Source: an uncultured Prevotella sp. (GTDB lineage: Bacteria; Bacteroidota; Bacteroidia; Bacteroidales; Bacteroidaceae). From it: 41,060 nt of DNA. Every line of letters starts with the position of its first letter. Position 1 is the stretch's first letter. Location of the stretch: contig CAJOIX010000010.1 in assembly GCA_905234815.1 (NCBI GenBank), positions 1-41,060 of the forward strand. Direction: 5' to 3'. The notes beneath the pieces are model-generated. The model searched no databases and was not told the origin of the DNA. It worked only from the letters and a program-made list of their open reading frames with translations. Below, one piece after another: positions 28,789 through 37,975 of the stretch. Position numbers and translations under genes: made by a program.

Positions 28789-29607
28789 ATGGAAAAGAAG
28801 AAAATACTCCTTATCTGCGATATGGCAGGTCACAGCAAGGTGGGCATGAGCGCTATGCTCCCCATCTTCTCCTATTTAGGATACCCCACTTTCAATCTAC
28901 CCACGGCGCTGGTGTCGAACACCTTCAACTATGGACAGTTCAGCCTGCTCGATACTACGGACTATATGCGCCAGACGCTCGACGTGTGGAACTCGCTCGG
29001 ATTCACCTGCGATGCCATTTGCACCGGCTATCTCTACAGCGAGGAGCAGGCACAGCTCGTGGCCGACTACTGCCGCACAGCCACCCACCAGGGTACTCAA
29101 ATCTTTGTCGATCCCGTGATGGGCGACGGCGGACACCTCTACAACGGCATCTCTACCAATCAGGTTGCTGCCATGCGCCACATGATTGGCCTTGCAGATA
29201 TCTGCTATCCCAACTTTACCGAGGCGTGTATGCTGACCGAGACTCCCTACAGCGCGGAAGGCTACAGCTGGAACGATACCAAAGAACTGCTCACCCGACT
29301 GCTTGCCTTAGACTGCCAGTCGGCCCTCATCACCAGTTGCAAGGTTGAGGGGCAGACAGCCGTTGCCGGCTATAACCAGAACAGCAAGGAGTTTTTCCTC
29401 CTCCCCTACGACGAATTGCCCGATCAGTTTCATGGCACTGGCGACATCTTTGCCGCTGTGCTCACCACGCAGATGCTTGCTGGTCAGGCACTGGAAGCAG
29501 CCACACAGAAAGCCATGGACACCATCAGCGAACTCATCCGCCGCAACCTTCACCAGAAAGACAAACTTGAAGGTATTGCCATCGAGAACCATTTAGATTT
29601 ATTGTAA
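28789..29607 (+). CDS. pdxY: Pyridoxamine/pyridoxal kinase (PfkB-like fold)
   Basis: Phosphorylates B6 vitamers with ATP to support PLP supply. Family features: NLPTALVSNTF near residue 36, VDPVMGDGG in the centre, and HGTGD at 215-219 with Asp219 the expected catalytic base and GTGD the anion hole. The 272 residues are close to the family norm. The subfamily (PdxK or PdxY, or a ThiD-like hydroxymethylpyrimidine kinase) cannot be settled from sequence alone. A transporter gene begins 2 bp after its stop. Confidence 0.82.
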   Translation: MEKKKILLICDMAGHSKVGMSAMLPIFSYLGYPTFNLPTALVSNTFNYGQFSLLDTTDYMRQTLDVWNSLGFTCDAICTGYLYSEEQAQLVADYCRTATHQGTQIFVDPVMGDGGHLYNGISTNQVAAMRHMIGLADICYPNFTEACMLTETPYSAEGYSWNDTKELLTRLLALDCQSALITSCKVEGQTAVAGYNQNSKEFFLLPYDELPDQFHGTGDIFAAVLTTQMLAGQALEAATQKAMDTISELIRRNLHQKDKLEGIAIENHLDLL

Positions 29608-29609
29608 AC

Positions 29610-31274
29610 ATGGACTGGTTGATATCTTTGCTTCAGACAGGTTCTGCGGTGCAGACCCTCATTGTCTTAAGCATCATCTGCTCGGCAGGATTGGCGCTGG
29701 GCAAGGTGCGCTGCGCAGGCATCTCGCTGGGCATAGCGTGTGTTTTCTTCGTAGGCATCCTTGCCGGAGCGCTTGGCCTGCGGGCTAACCTCGAGATGGT
29801 GTCCTTCGCAGAGACCTTAGGACTCGGTATTTTCATCTATGCCTTAGGACTCCATGTGGGTCCCAACTTTTTCAGCCAGTTCCGCCACGAGGGACTCCCG
29901 CTCAACCTTTGGGCACTGGCCACCGTTGCCGTAGGCACACTGTTGGCAGTTGTCATCAGTCGCTACAGCAGCATCAGCCTCACCGACATGGTGGGTATCC
30001 TCTGCGGAGCCACCACCAACACACCGGCCTTGGGTGCCGCTCAGCAGGCTCTCAGCAGCCACGGAGCACCCGTCGGCTCTATAGCCCTGGCCACGGCCGT
30101 GACCTATCCGATGGGTGTGATGGGTGTCATCATTGCCATAGCCATTATCCGAAAGATAGTGGCAAAGCCCGCGCAGCTGAAGCCCATCAAGACCAACGAT
30201 GAGAACCATACGTTCATTGGCCAATATACCGTAAAAAATGAAGCCATCGACGGGCTTACCGTCAAGCAGGTGGCCCTGCTGAGCAAGGAGAAATTCATCA
30301 TCTCTCGCCTCTGGCGCGGACAAAAGGTGATCATTCCCCTCTCCTCCACTGTGCTGCGCAAAGACGACCAACTGCTCGTGGTGACGGAGAAAAACAACGA
30401 AGAATCGCTCACGCTCCTCTTTGGCGAACGACTGAAGACCGACTGGAACTCGTCCGACGTTGACTGGAACCACATCGATGCCAAGATTGGCAGCCGTATT
30501 CTCGTTGTATCGCGAAAAGTGCTCAACGGCAAGCGTCTGGGCGAACTGCAACTGCGCAACACCTACGGGGTGAATGTGAGCCGCGTCTTCCGTGGCGACA
30601 TGAAGCTGCTGGCCACCGACGATTTGCGCCTGCAGTATGGCGACCGCGTCACGGTGGTGGGCACGCCCCGCTCGCTCGAACACGTGGAGAGCTTCTTTGG
30701 CAATGCTGTCGAGACGCTCAACGAACCCGAGGTGGGCAGCATCTTTTTGGGACTGGTCATGGGCCTGCTCCTCGGCTGCATACCTTTCTTCATACCAGGC
30801 GTGGAAGTACCCGTAAAACTTGGCCTGGCTGGCGGCACCATTGTGATGGGCATCATTGTGGGTGCCTTGGGCCCCCGACTGCATTTCATCAGCTACACCA
30901 CCAGCAGCGCCTCACTCATGCTCCGCAAGGTGGGACTGGCGCTCTATCTGGCGGGCCTCGGACTGGAAGCAGGAGCCGATTTCCTGCCCACGCTCATGCG
31001 ACCGGAAGGACTGCTCTGGATTGGGATTGGCATCGTGCTCACCATTCTGCCGCTTCTCATCCTCATGACAGCCGCTCTCCTTTTCACCCGCATGGACTAT
31101 GCCACCATCTGCGGCTGGGCGTGCGGCGCCATGGCCAACCCAATGGCGCTGACCTATGCCAACGATTCGCTCGATACCGACACCGCCACGGTGAGCTACG
31201 CAGCAGTCTATCCGCTCTCCATGTTCGTCCGCATCGTGATAGCCCAGTTGCTCATATCCCTCAACTTCCTGTAA
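29610..31274 (+). CDS. AspT/YidE/YbjL-family transporter with two RCK_C domains
   Basis: 554-residue membrane protein of the aspartate:alanine exchanger type. Two membrane halves (about 1-185 and 370-554) flank a cytoplasmic centre with two RCK_C (TrkA-C) regulatory domains at about 200-275 (LSKEKFIISRLWRGQ) and 290-365 (GKRLGELQLRNTYGVNVSRVFRG). Repeated membrane motifs such as LGIFIYALGLHVGP and LALYLAGLGLEAGA are typical. The substrate is not readable. Two bp separate it from the pyridoxal kinase gene, so the two are coupled. Confidence 0.88.
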   Translation: MDWLISLLQTGSAVQTLIVLSIICSAGLALGKVRCAGISLGIACVFFVGILAGALGLRANLEMVSFAETLGLGIFIYALGLHVGPNFFSQFRHEGLPLNLWALATVAVGTLLAVVISRYSSISLTDMVGILCGATTNTPALGAAQQALSSHGAPVGSIALATAVTYPMGVMGVIIAIAIIRKIVAKPAQLKPIKTNDENHTFIGQYTVKNEAIDGLTVKQVALLSKEKFIISRLWRGQKVIIPLSSTVLRKDDQLLVVTEKNNEESLTLLFGERLKTDWNSSDVDWNHIDAKIGSRILVVSRKVLNGKRLGELQLRNTYGVNVSRVFRGDMKLLATDDLRLQYGDRVTVVGTPRSLEHVESFFGNAVETLNEPEVGSIFLGLVMGLLLGCIPFFIPGVEVPVKLGLAGGTIVMGIIVGALGPRLHFISYTTSSASLMLRKVGLALYLAGLGLEAGADFLPTLMRPEGLLWIGIGIVLTILPLLILMTAALLFTRMDYATICGWACGAMANPMALTYANDSLDTDTATVSYAAVYPLSMFVRIVIAQLLISLNFL

Positions 31275-31298
31275 TTCAACTTCTTACAACCGACATTT

Positions 31299-31381
31299 CA
31301 AAAGCTATGCTGTTAGGCGCTGAAAGCATAGCATTTGCCACCCAAAACGATAATTTTTGCCACCCGAAAGGATAGCTTTTG
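31299..31381. repeat. Array 3 of 22-bp near-palindromic repeat (4 units)
   Basis: Cores start at 31299, 31321, 31343 and 31365 with spacers GGCGC, CCACC and CCACC. Units are more diverged than in arrays 1 and 2: the first is in the GCTATGC orientation, the second and fourth in the GCATAGC/GGATAGC orientation, and the third is mixed (CAAAACGATAATTTTTG). The 22-bp period is kept exactly. It begins 24 bp after the transporter stop, before the shared terminator. Confidence 0.88.
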
Positions 31382-31413
31382 GAATTGAACCATTTTCGGA
31401 CGACAATTCAGCG

Positions 31414-31459
31414 CAAAAAAAAATCCGCCGTACTCACAATCGAGTGCAGCGGATTTTTT
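31414..31459. terminator. Bidirectional terminator between the AspT-type transporter and pnp
   Basis: AAATCCGC (31421-31428) pairs with GCGGATTT (31448-31455), with inner arms ACTC/GAGT. A run of A precedes and a run of T follows, giving a T tract for either strand. It fits the convergent + strand transporter and minus strand pnp. Confidence 0.88.
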
Positions 31460-31465
31460 GTTTTC

Positions 31466-31510
31466 TCTAGAATATCTAGAACATCTAGAATATCTAGAAC
31501 ATCTAGAAAA
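31466..31510. repeat. 9-bp tandem repeat TCTAGAAYA (5 units)
   Basis: Units start at 31466, 31475, 31484, 31493 and 31502: TCTAGAATA, TCTAGAACA, TCTAGAATA, TCTAGAACA, TCTAGAAAA, so the first four form two copies of an 18-bp unit. Each contains the palindrome TCTAGA. It lies 2 bp from the pnp stop codon, between the gene and its terminator. Confidence 0.95.
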
Positions 31511-31512
31511 AA

Positions 31513-33840
31513 TTAGTCAATATCTGTCAGATGATCGAGCGAATCGTTGAAATCTTTCGGTTCGCGGTCGTCCATGGAATCATGGTAATCGTTGTGGCGC
31601 TCCTCACGGTCGTCGTAACGACGAGGACCACGGGGCTGACGACGGTCGCCTTGAGGACGACGCTCACCACGTTCGGGACGCGGACGACGCTCGCGCTCTA
31701 CATATCCCTCGGGTTTTGGTTTGAGCACCTTGGCCGAGAGTTTGTACTTACCTGTCTTCTGGTCGATATCAATCAGTTTCACCGTGATGGTGTCGCCTAC
31801 CTTGATGCCGGCTTCCTCAACAGTTTCGAGGCGTTTCCAGTCAATCTCGGAGATGTGGAGCAGACCATCCTTACCAGGCAGAATCTCTACGAAGCAACCG
31901 TAAGGCATGATGCTCTGCACCTTTCCTTCGTACACTTCGCCCACCTCGGGAACAGCCACGATAGCCTTAATCTTGGCCATGGCAGCGTCGATGGCGCTCT
32001 TATCGGGAGCAGCTACCTGCACCTTGCCTACGCCGTCTTCTTCGTCGATGGTGATGGTGGTGCCGGTTTCTTCCTGCAGACCTTGAATTACTTTACCGCC
32101 AGGACCAATCACAGCACCGATAAAGTCTTTCGGTATGATGATTTGTTCAATGCGAGGCACGTGTGGTTTGAGTTCTGCGCGAGGTTCGCTGATGGTCTCA
32201 ACAAGCTTACCCAGAATGTACTCGCGTCCAGCCTTGGCCTGCATCAGCGCCTTTTCGAGAATCTCGAACGAGAGGCCGTCGCACTTGATATCCATCTGTG
32301 TAGCGGTCAGACCGTCGCGTGTACCGGTAGTCTTGAAGTCCATATCGCCCAAGTGGTCCTCGTCGCCAAGGATATCGCTGAGCACGGCGTATTTCTCTTC
32401 GCCAGGATTCTTAATCAGACCCATGGCAATACCGCTCACGGGCTTCTTCATGGGCACACCAGCGTCCATCAGGGCGAGGGTACCAGCGCAAACAGTGGCC
32501 ATCGACGACGAACCATTCGACTCCAGAATTTGCGATACGAGACGCACGGTGTAGGGGAAATCCTCGGGCACCATGTCTTTCAGTGCGCGCCAAGCCAAAT
32601 GGCCGTGGCCAATCTCGCGACGACCAACACCGCGCTGTGCACGGGCTTCACCTGTGCAGAATGGCGGGAAGTTGTAGTGCAAGAGGAAACGCATATATGA
32701 ACGGTCGAGCACATCGTCAACGAGTTTTTCGTCGAGTTTGGTGCCGAGCGTACAAGTGGTCAGACTCTGTGTCTCACCGCGGGTGAAGATAGAGCTTCCG
32801 TGAGGCATGGGCAGCGGAGATACCTCGCACCAGATGGGGCGAATCTCGTCAGTCTTACGACCATCGAGGCGGATACCTTCGTCGAGAATGCAACGGCGCA
32901 TGGCATCGCGCTCCACATCGTGGTAGTAGCGGTCCATCATGGCGTTCTTCTCTTCCAGCTCGTCTTCGCTCAGCTCAGTGTGGGCAGCAGCGTAAGCTTC
33001 TTTAAACTCAGCGAGGATATTCTCAAAAGCTTCAGCGCGTGCATGCTTCTCCAAAGCCTGCTTCGTCACGTTGTAAGCCTTCTGGTAGCAGTCGTCGTGG
33101 ATTTGCTGGCGCAACTCCTCGTCGTTCACCTCGTGGCAGTATTCGCGCTTCACGTCGGTGCCGAGTTCCTTAGAGAGTTCAGCCTGCAGTTCGCACATGG
33201 GCTTGATAGCATCCATGGCCACTTTCAGGGCGCCGAGCAGGTCTTGCTCTGACACTTCTTTCATTTCGCCTTCCACCATCATGATGTTCTCGGCCGAAGC
33301 ACCTACCATGATGTCCATGTCGGCATCCTTCATCTGGGCGAAAGTGGGGTTCACCACATACTCGCCATTGACACGAGCCACGCGCACCTCACTGATGGGG
33401 CACTCGAAGGGAATATCGCTGCAAGCCAAAGCGGCCGAGGCAGCGAAACCTGCCAGCGCATCGGGCTGATCAACGCCATCGGCGCTGAAGAGCATCACGT
33501 TGACAAATACTTCTGCGTGATAATTGGAGGGGAACAAGGGACGCAGCACACGGTCAACCAGACGAGAGGTGAGAATCTCATTGTCTGAAGCCTTGCCTTC
33601 GCGCTTGGTGAATCCACCAGGGAAACGACCAGCTGCAGCGTATTGTTCACGATAATCTACTTGCAAAGGCATGAAATCTGTTCCGGGCACGGCATCCTTT
33701 GCAGCGCAAACAGTTGCCAGGAGTACGGTGTTGCCCATACGGAGCACTACCGAGCCGTCGGTTTGCTTTGCCAGTTTTCCGGTTTCAATTGTGATGACGC
33801 GGCCATCAGGCAATTGAACACTTTTCGTAATTACGTTCAT
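31513..33840 (-). CDS. pnp: Polyribonucleotide nucleotidyltransferase (PNPase)
   Basis: Phosphorolytic 3'-5' exoribonuclease of RNA decay. The 775 residues contain two RNase PH domains ([15 protein letters not shown] in the second), a KH domain at about 565-625 ([18 protein letters not shown]) and an S1 domain at about 630-705 ([20 protein letters not shown]). A tail of about 60 residues rich in Arg, Asp, Glu and Pro follows, longer than in E. coli, possibly for RNA or partner binding. The promoter is about 90 bp upstream. Long frames on the opposite strand are shadows. Confidence 0.97.
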   Translation of the reverse strand: MNVITKSVQLPDGRVITIETGKLAKQTDGSVVLRMGNTVLLATVCAAKDAVPGTDFMPLQVDYREQYAAAGRFPGGFTKREGKASDNEILTSRLVDRVLRPLFPSNYHAEVFVNVMLFSADGVDQPDALAGFAASAALACSDIPFECPISEVRVARVNGEYVVNPTFAQMKDADMDIMVGASAENIMMVEGEMKEVSEQDLLGALKVAMDAIKPMCELQAELSKELGTDVKREYCHEVNDEELRQQIHDDCYQKAYNVTKQALEKHARAEAFENILAEFKEAYAAAHTELSEDELEEKNAMMDRYYHDVERDAMRRCILDEGIRLDGRKTDEIRPIWCEVSPLPMPHGSSIFTRGETQSLTTCTLGTKLDEKLVDDVLDRSYMRFLLHYNFPPFCTGEARAQRGVGRREIGHGHLAWRALKDMVPEDFPYTVRLVSQILESNGSSSMATVCAGTLALMDAGVPMKKPVSGIAMGLIKNPGEEKYAVLSDILGDEDHLGDMDFKTTGTRDGLTATQMDIKCDGLSFEILEKALMQAKAGREYILGKLVETISEPRAELKPHVPRIEQIIIPKDFIGAVIGPGGKVIQGLQEETGTTITIDEEDGVGKVQVAAPDKSAIDAAMAKIKAIVAVPEVGEVYEGKVQSIMPYGCFVEILPGKDGLLHISEIDWKRLETVEEAGIKVGDTITVKLIDIDQKTGKYKLSAKVLKPKPEGYVERERRPRPERGERRPQGDRRQPRGPRRYDDREERHNDYHDSMDDREPKDFNDSLDHLTDID

Positions 33841-33929
33841 CTAAAAAACTTCTTATTGTTTCAAAAACATCTAAAAAAAATATAACTATCTGGCAACCTT
33901 CGCGATTGGTCGCCATTTTTAATCGGTTG

Positions 33930-33960
33930 CAAAGGTACGATTAAGTGAGCGAAATACAAA
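33930..33960 (-). promoter_or_regulatory. Promoter for pnp
   Basis: On the minus strand TTTG (33960-33957), a 19-bp spacer and TACCTTTG (33937-33930) match the Bacteroidota pattern exactly. The -33 part lies inside the 53-bp direct repeat. Leader to the pnp ATG is about 85 nt. Confidence 0.8.
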
Positions 33961-33994
33961 AGGAAAAATCTTTTTTCTTTTTATTTCCGAACGA
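33942..33994. repeat. 53-bp direct repeat, copy A (covers pnp -33 region)
   Basis: Starts TAAGTGAGCGAAATAC and ends TTTCCGAACGA; identical over 53 bp to 34081-34133. It covers the TTTG -33 element of the pnp promoter and most of the spacer, but not the -7 box. Between the copies lies the inverted repeat GTACCTT/AAGGTAC around 33998-34016. No gene is seen in the 312-bp gap 33841-34152. Confidence 0.95.
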
Positions 33995-34080
33995 GAGTAC
34001 CTTATCTAAAGGTACGAAAAATGTTACAAGCCGAATACAGAAAGTTTACTTTTTGTTGAGGCGCAGCACATTTTATGCAA

Positions 34081-34133
34081 TAAGTGAGCGAAATACAAAA
34101 GGAAAAATCTTTTTTCTTTTTATTTCCGAACGA
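34081..34133. repeat. 53-bp direct repeat, copy B (beside the end of agcS)
   Basis: Exact copy of 33942-33994, ending 19 bp from the stop codon of the symporter gene. On the minus strand it also carries TTTG, but at the normal spacing the next bases are ATAAAATG, not a -7 box, so it is probably not an active promoter. Confidence 0.95.
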
Positions 34134-34152
34134 AAGCAACGGCGAGAGGCAC

Positions 34153-35565
34153 CTACTCCCAGCAGTCAATATCCTGTTCAATTTCAGGGAAGAGACTGCG
34201 GTGGAACGACGGGTCGCGTATGCCGCGCCGCTTCTGCTCGCGATAATCGTCGAGCAAGCGGAAAGCGTAACGCCCGAGCAGCACTATGGCCACAAGGTTG
34301 CAGGCTGTGAGCAGCGCCATGAAGAAATCGACCAGATTCCACACCAACTCGAAGGTGGCCAATGCGCCAAACATCACCATACCGCCTGCCGAAAGTATCC
34401 GGTACACGGTCATCACCGCAGGCTTTTTCGTGATGAACCGGATGTTTGCTTCACCATAGTAGTAATTGCCAATAATGCTCGAGAAGGCGAACAAGAGTAT
34501 CGCCAAGGCTACAAACACAGGTCCGAGGCTGCCCACTTCGGCTTGCAGCGCATTCTGAGTGAGCTCAATGCCATTCAGCCCTGGCGTTGTATAGAGCCCG
34601 CTGATGAGAATGATAAACGCCGTGCAGGAACATACCAGCAGCGTATCGGTGAACACGCCCAAGGCTTGAATCAGTCCTTGCTTCACGGGATGCGATGTCT
34701 GTGCCGTGGCGGCAACATTAGGAGCACTGCCTTCGCCTGCTTCGTTGGAAAACAGTCCGCGCTTCACACCATACATGATTGTGGCGCCAATACCGCCTCC
34801 TGCCACCTGGTCCACACCGAAAGCATCGAGCACAATGATTTTCATCACATGAGGAATCAGCTGAATGTTCATGACCATTACCACCAATGCCAGCACGACA
34901 TAGCCCACAGCCATGATCGGCACCAACACGGCACTCACCTTCGCAATGCGCTGAATACCGCCAAACACGATAAACAGTGCAGTCACTGTCAGCACCACAC
35001 CTACCCAAACAGGCGACCAGCCGAACGCTTCGTGCATGGCGCTGCAGATGGTGCTCGACTGTACGGATATGTTGGACAATCCAAACTGCAACGTGATGAA
35101 TACGGCAAACATCACTGCCATCCATCGCTTGTGCAAGCCTTTCTGTATGTAGTATGCTGGTCCGCCAATAAACGAATCGCTGTGCGGCTGTTTGAACAGC
35201 TGCGCCAGTGTTGACTCCACAAATGCGGTGGCGGCTCCGATCAGCGCAATCACCCACATCCAGAACACCGAGCCCGGTCCGCCAATGGCGATGGCCGCGG
35301 CCACACCGGCCAGATTGCCAGTGCCCACACGCGTGGCTACACTCACAGCGAAAGCCTGAAACGGCGAGATATGTTTTGTCTTCCGGTCGCCTGTCATGGT
35401 ATCGGCGGCCGTTTCGGTGAGCAAGCGAATCATTTCGAACAACATCCGAAACTGTACAAAGCGGGTCTTCACCGTGAACCACACGCCGCAACCCACAAGT
35501 GCCGCTATCAGCACATAGCCCCAAATGGCGTCATTGACAGCCGTTATCCATTCGTTTATATCCAT
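34153..35565 (-). CDS. Sodium:alanine/glycine symporter, AGCS family
   Basis: 470-residue, multi-pass transporter that imports small amino acids with sodium. Family marks include GTGNLAGVAAAIAIGGPGSVFWMW and NEAGEGSAPNVAATAQTSHPVKQG. The substrate (alanine, glycine or similar) is inferred from family. It starts 5 bp after the dus stop, so it is co-transcribed with dus and dprA. Confidence 0.93.
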   Translation of the reverse strand: MDINEWITAVNDAIWGYVLIAALVGCGVWFTVKTRFVQFRMLFEMIRLLTETAADTMTGDRKTKHISPFQAFAVSVATRVGTGNLAGVAAAIAIGGPGSVFWMWVIALIGAATAFVESTLAQLFKQPHSDSFIGGPAYYIQKGLHKRWMAVMFAVFITLQFGLSNISVQSSTICSAMHEAFGWSPVWVGVVLTVTALFIVFGGIQRIAKVSAVLVPIMAVGYVVLALVVMVMNIQLIPHVMKIIVLDAFGVDQVAGGGIGATIMYGVKRGLFSNEAGEGSAPNVAATAQTSHPVKQGLIQALGVFTDTLLVCSCTAFIILISGLYTTPGLNGIELTQNALQAEVGSLGPVFVALAILLFAFSSIIGNYYYGEANIRFITKKPAVMTVYRILSAGGMVMFGALATFELVWNLVDFFMALLTACNLVAIVLLGRYAFRLLDDYREQKRRGIRDPSFHRSLFPEIEQDIDCWE

Positions 35566-35570
35566 AGTGT

Positions 35571-36602
35571 TTAGTCAATTGACGGATGATTTTTCAACAG
35601 TTCGCGACAGTATTCCAATATCTCCATAAGCTCTGCTGCTGTTTCTGCCTGCAACATTCGAATACGGGTCTGGCGAAAATCGGGAATTCCTTTGAACACA
35701 GGTGTGGCCGCCAGATGGCGACGGGTGTGGAGAATGCCACGATATTCATCTATGCGCTCAATGTTTATACGCAACTGCTCTTCGAGCACATCAATCTTTT
35801 CGTCAGTTGTGAGCGTTTGCTTCACACCAGTGTCGAGCAGTGAGCGGATTTCCTTAAACAGCCATGGTCGGCCAAACGTAGCGCGCCCCACCATCACGGC
35901 ATCCACTCCATAGCGCTCAAATGCTGCTTGCGCATCTTCGGCCGAACGAATATCGCCATTGCCAATAATGGGTATCCGTATGCGGGGATTCTGCTTCACC
36001 CGCCCTATCAGCGTCCAGTCTGCATCACCAGTGTACATCTGCGAGCGGGTTCGTCCATGAATGGTCAGCGCTTTAATGCCACAATCTTGCAGGGCTTCGG
36101 CCAGGTCTTCAATGATCAGGTTTTCCTGATCCCATCCCAGGCGGGTCTTCACCGTTACGGGAGTGTTCACGGCTTTCACCACTTCACGAGTGATTTCCAA
36201 CAGCAGAGGTATGTTGCGCAACATACCGGCACCGGCGCCCTTGCCTGCCACTTTCTTCACAGGACAACCGAAGTTCAAATCAATCACATCGGGATGCGCC
36301 TGCTCCACTATGCGGGCAGCCTCTACCATTGCCGCCACATCGCGGCCGTAGATCTGTATGCCCACAGGGCGCTCATCATCGCTGATGGTAAGTTTCTGCA
36401 CCGTCGATTTCACAGAGCGCACCAACGCCTCGGCCGACACAAACTCGGTATAGACCATCGAGGCGCCAAACCGCTTGCAAAGCATACGGAACCCGATATC
36501 GGTAACATCCTCCATGGGCGCCAGAAACACAGGGCGCGTTCCTTCTCGACCCAAAGCGAAGGGCATGATTGTTTTATTTGTATTTGAACTTTTATCTTGC
36601 AT
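35571..36602 (-). CDS. dus: tRNA-dihydrouridine synthase (DusB-like)
   Basis: FMN enzyme that reduces uridines in tRNA. The 343 residues contain LAPMEDVTDIGFR at the N-terminus, LNFGCPVKKVAGKGAG with the catalytic Cys113, KTRLGW, IHGRTR and MVGRATFGRPWLF. The CPVKKV form is closest to DusB. It follows dprA by 30 bp and overlaps nothing. Confidence 0.93.
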   Translation of the reverse strand: MQDKSSNTNKTIMPFALGREGTRPVFLAPMEDVTDIGFRMLCKRFGASMVYTEFVSAEALVRSVKSTVQKLTISDDERPVGIQIYGRDVAAMVEAARIVEQAHPDVIDLNFGCPVKKVAGKGAGAGMLRNIPLLLEITREVVKAVNTPVTVKTRLGWDQENLIIEDLAEALQDCGIKALTIHGRTRSQMYTGDADWTLIGRVKQNPRIRIPIIGNGDIRSAEDAQAAFERYGVDAVMVGRATFGRPWLFKEIRSLLDTGVKQTLTTDEKIDVLEEQLRINIERIDEYRGILHTRRHLAATPVFKGIPDFRQTRIRMLQAETAAELMEILEYCRELLKNHPSID

Positions 36603-36632
36603 TTCAATTATTCTTAGGTGTTGTCTGAACTC

Positions 36633-37760
36633 TTACAAACACAAATGATACTGCGCACCGGCAAGGGTTCTGACCACTCCCTTCATCTCCAGCGTGAAGA
36701 GGATGCCTGAGAGCTGGGCAATGGGCAGATTGGTGAGTACGGAGAGCATATTGATTTGCTGGTCGTTGGTCTTCTGCAAAGCCTCAACCACACATTTTTC
36801 CTCGTCGGAAAGATCGGGAAAGATTTGTCGTTCAATTCCCTGCTCCCGTGCTTCCTGTAAGCGTTGCACATCGGTCCACCCCATAGCACTGACGAAATCG
36901 TTGGCCGACGTGATCAGTTGCGCGCCGTTGTCGCGAATCAGATTGTTGCATCCTTCGCTGTAGGGGGCTCCTACGGCACCCGGGAAGGCAAACGAATCGC
37001 GGCCATAGCTCCGCGCCAGCGACATGGTGATGAGTCCACCACCCTTCGCAGCACTCTCCACCAGTATAGTTGCATCGCTCATGCCTGCCACAATGCGGTT
37101 TCTGCGCACAAAGTTCATCTTCTCAGGACGGGTCTGCGTTGTAAACTCGGTGAGCAATCCGCCCTGATTTATCATTTTGATGGCAGTGTCGCGATGATGA
37201 GCCGGATAGATATCGTCAAGCCCATGAGCCACCACCCCGATGGTGTCTAAACCATTCTGCAGCGCAGCACGATGAGCCATGATGTCTATGCCATACGCCA
37301 GGCCACTCACAATCACCACATCGGGACAGGCCGTACGCATTTCTTGACAGAACTTATTGATCAGGTCCTCGCCGTAGCGGGTGGCCTTGCGGGTTCCCAC
37401 CATCGACACGATGTGCAGACTGTTGAGGTCGGCCGAGCCGCGATAGAACAGCACCAGTGGCGCATCTTCACACTCTGCCAGCCGCTGAGGATAACGCTCA
37501 TCGCCAAGGGTGAGCACCTCAACATGATGTTCCTCGGCCCAACGAAACTCGGCTGCGGCAAGTTTTAGGGAATCGTCTATGCCGCGGAGGGCTTCAATGA
37601 GCCGCGGCTGGGCAGTAGGCAGTATCGCCTTTATATCGTTGCGGTGCGCTATAATCTCCTCTGCCGAGCCCACTGAGCGATACAGATTAACCAGTCCAGG
37701 CAGCGAGAAATAGTTCAATCGTGTCAGCGCAATGGCAGCAATTATTTCGTTAGACGACAT
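36633..37760 (-). CDS. dprA: DNA processing protein DprA
   Basis: Binds single-stranded DNA and loads RecA during natural transformation; present also in species not known to be competent. Preferred start is 37760 (MSSNEIIAAIALTRL), giving 375 residues; an upstream ATG at 37838 adds 26 unlikely residues that overlap the promoter and terminator. The Rossmann core shows MVGTRKATRYG, VVSGLAYGIDIMAH and the later ESAAKGGGLITMSLA and FAFPGAVGAPYSEGCN. A winged-helix-like C-terminus follows. First gene of the dprA-dus-agcS run. Confidence 0.94.
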   Translation of the reverse strand: MSSNEIIAAIALTRLNYFSLPGLVNLYRSVGSAEEIIAHRNDIKAILPTAQPRLIEALRGIDDSLKLAAAEFRWAEEHHVEVLTLGDERYPQRLAECEDAPLVLFYRGSADLNSLHIVSMVGTRKATRYGEDLINKFCQEMRTACPDVVIVSGLAYGIDIMAHRAALQNGLDTIGVVAHGLDDIYPAHHRDTAIKMINQGGLLTEFTTQTRPEKMNFVRRNRIVAGMSDATILVESAAKGGGLITMSLARSYGRDSFAFPGAVGAPYSEGCNNLIRDNGAQLITSANDFVSAMGWTDVQRLQEAREQGIERQIFPDLSDEEKCVVEALQKTNDQQINMLSVLTNLPIAQLSGILFTLEMKGVVRTLAGAQYHLCL

Positions 37761-37792
37761 TTCTTTATAAGTGGATTTGTTCTTTGTCGCCA

Positions 37793-37800
37793 CAAAAATA
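37793..37800 (-). promoter_or_regulatory. -7 box for dprA
   Basis: The minus strand reads TATTTTTG, an exact TAnnTTTG box, 32 bp before the dprA ATG. It overlaps the T tract of the terminator just upstream. No clear -33 TTTG. Confidence 0.5.
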
Positions 37801-37833
37801 AAAAAAAAGCGGGACTTGCCCGCTTTTCTTTTC
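37800..37833 (-). terminator. Terminator upstream of dprA
   Basis: On the minus strand AAAAGCGGG pairs with CCCGCTTTT across a 5-nt loop and runs into at least nine T. It would end transcription of the outer-membrane protein gene lying upstream on the same strand. Confidence 0.88.
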
Positions 37834-37975
37834 ATCAATCTTTCACCGCATCCGCATCTCTACGAATCAGCTGCAGATGCTTAATGCACAATTTCAACCA
37901 ATGCTATTGCAATTTTACTTTCATCTCAACTGTTCCACGAATAATCTGTTCTGCATGGAAAATAATTTTTCGGAC

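Noticed and set aside
31531..32700. 389-codon + strand frame across pnp
   Set aside because: Antisense to conserved PNPase domains, with low-complexity Thr/Val-rich sequence; no independent start signals.
33945..35214. Two + strand frames starting MSEIQKEKSFFFLFPNES
   Set aside because: They start in the two copies of the 53-bp repeat and run antisense into the symporter gene; the shared N-terminus is only the repeat translated.
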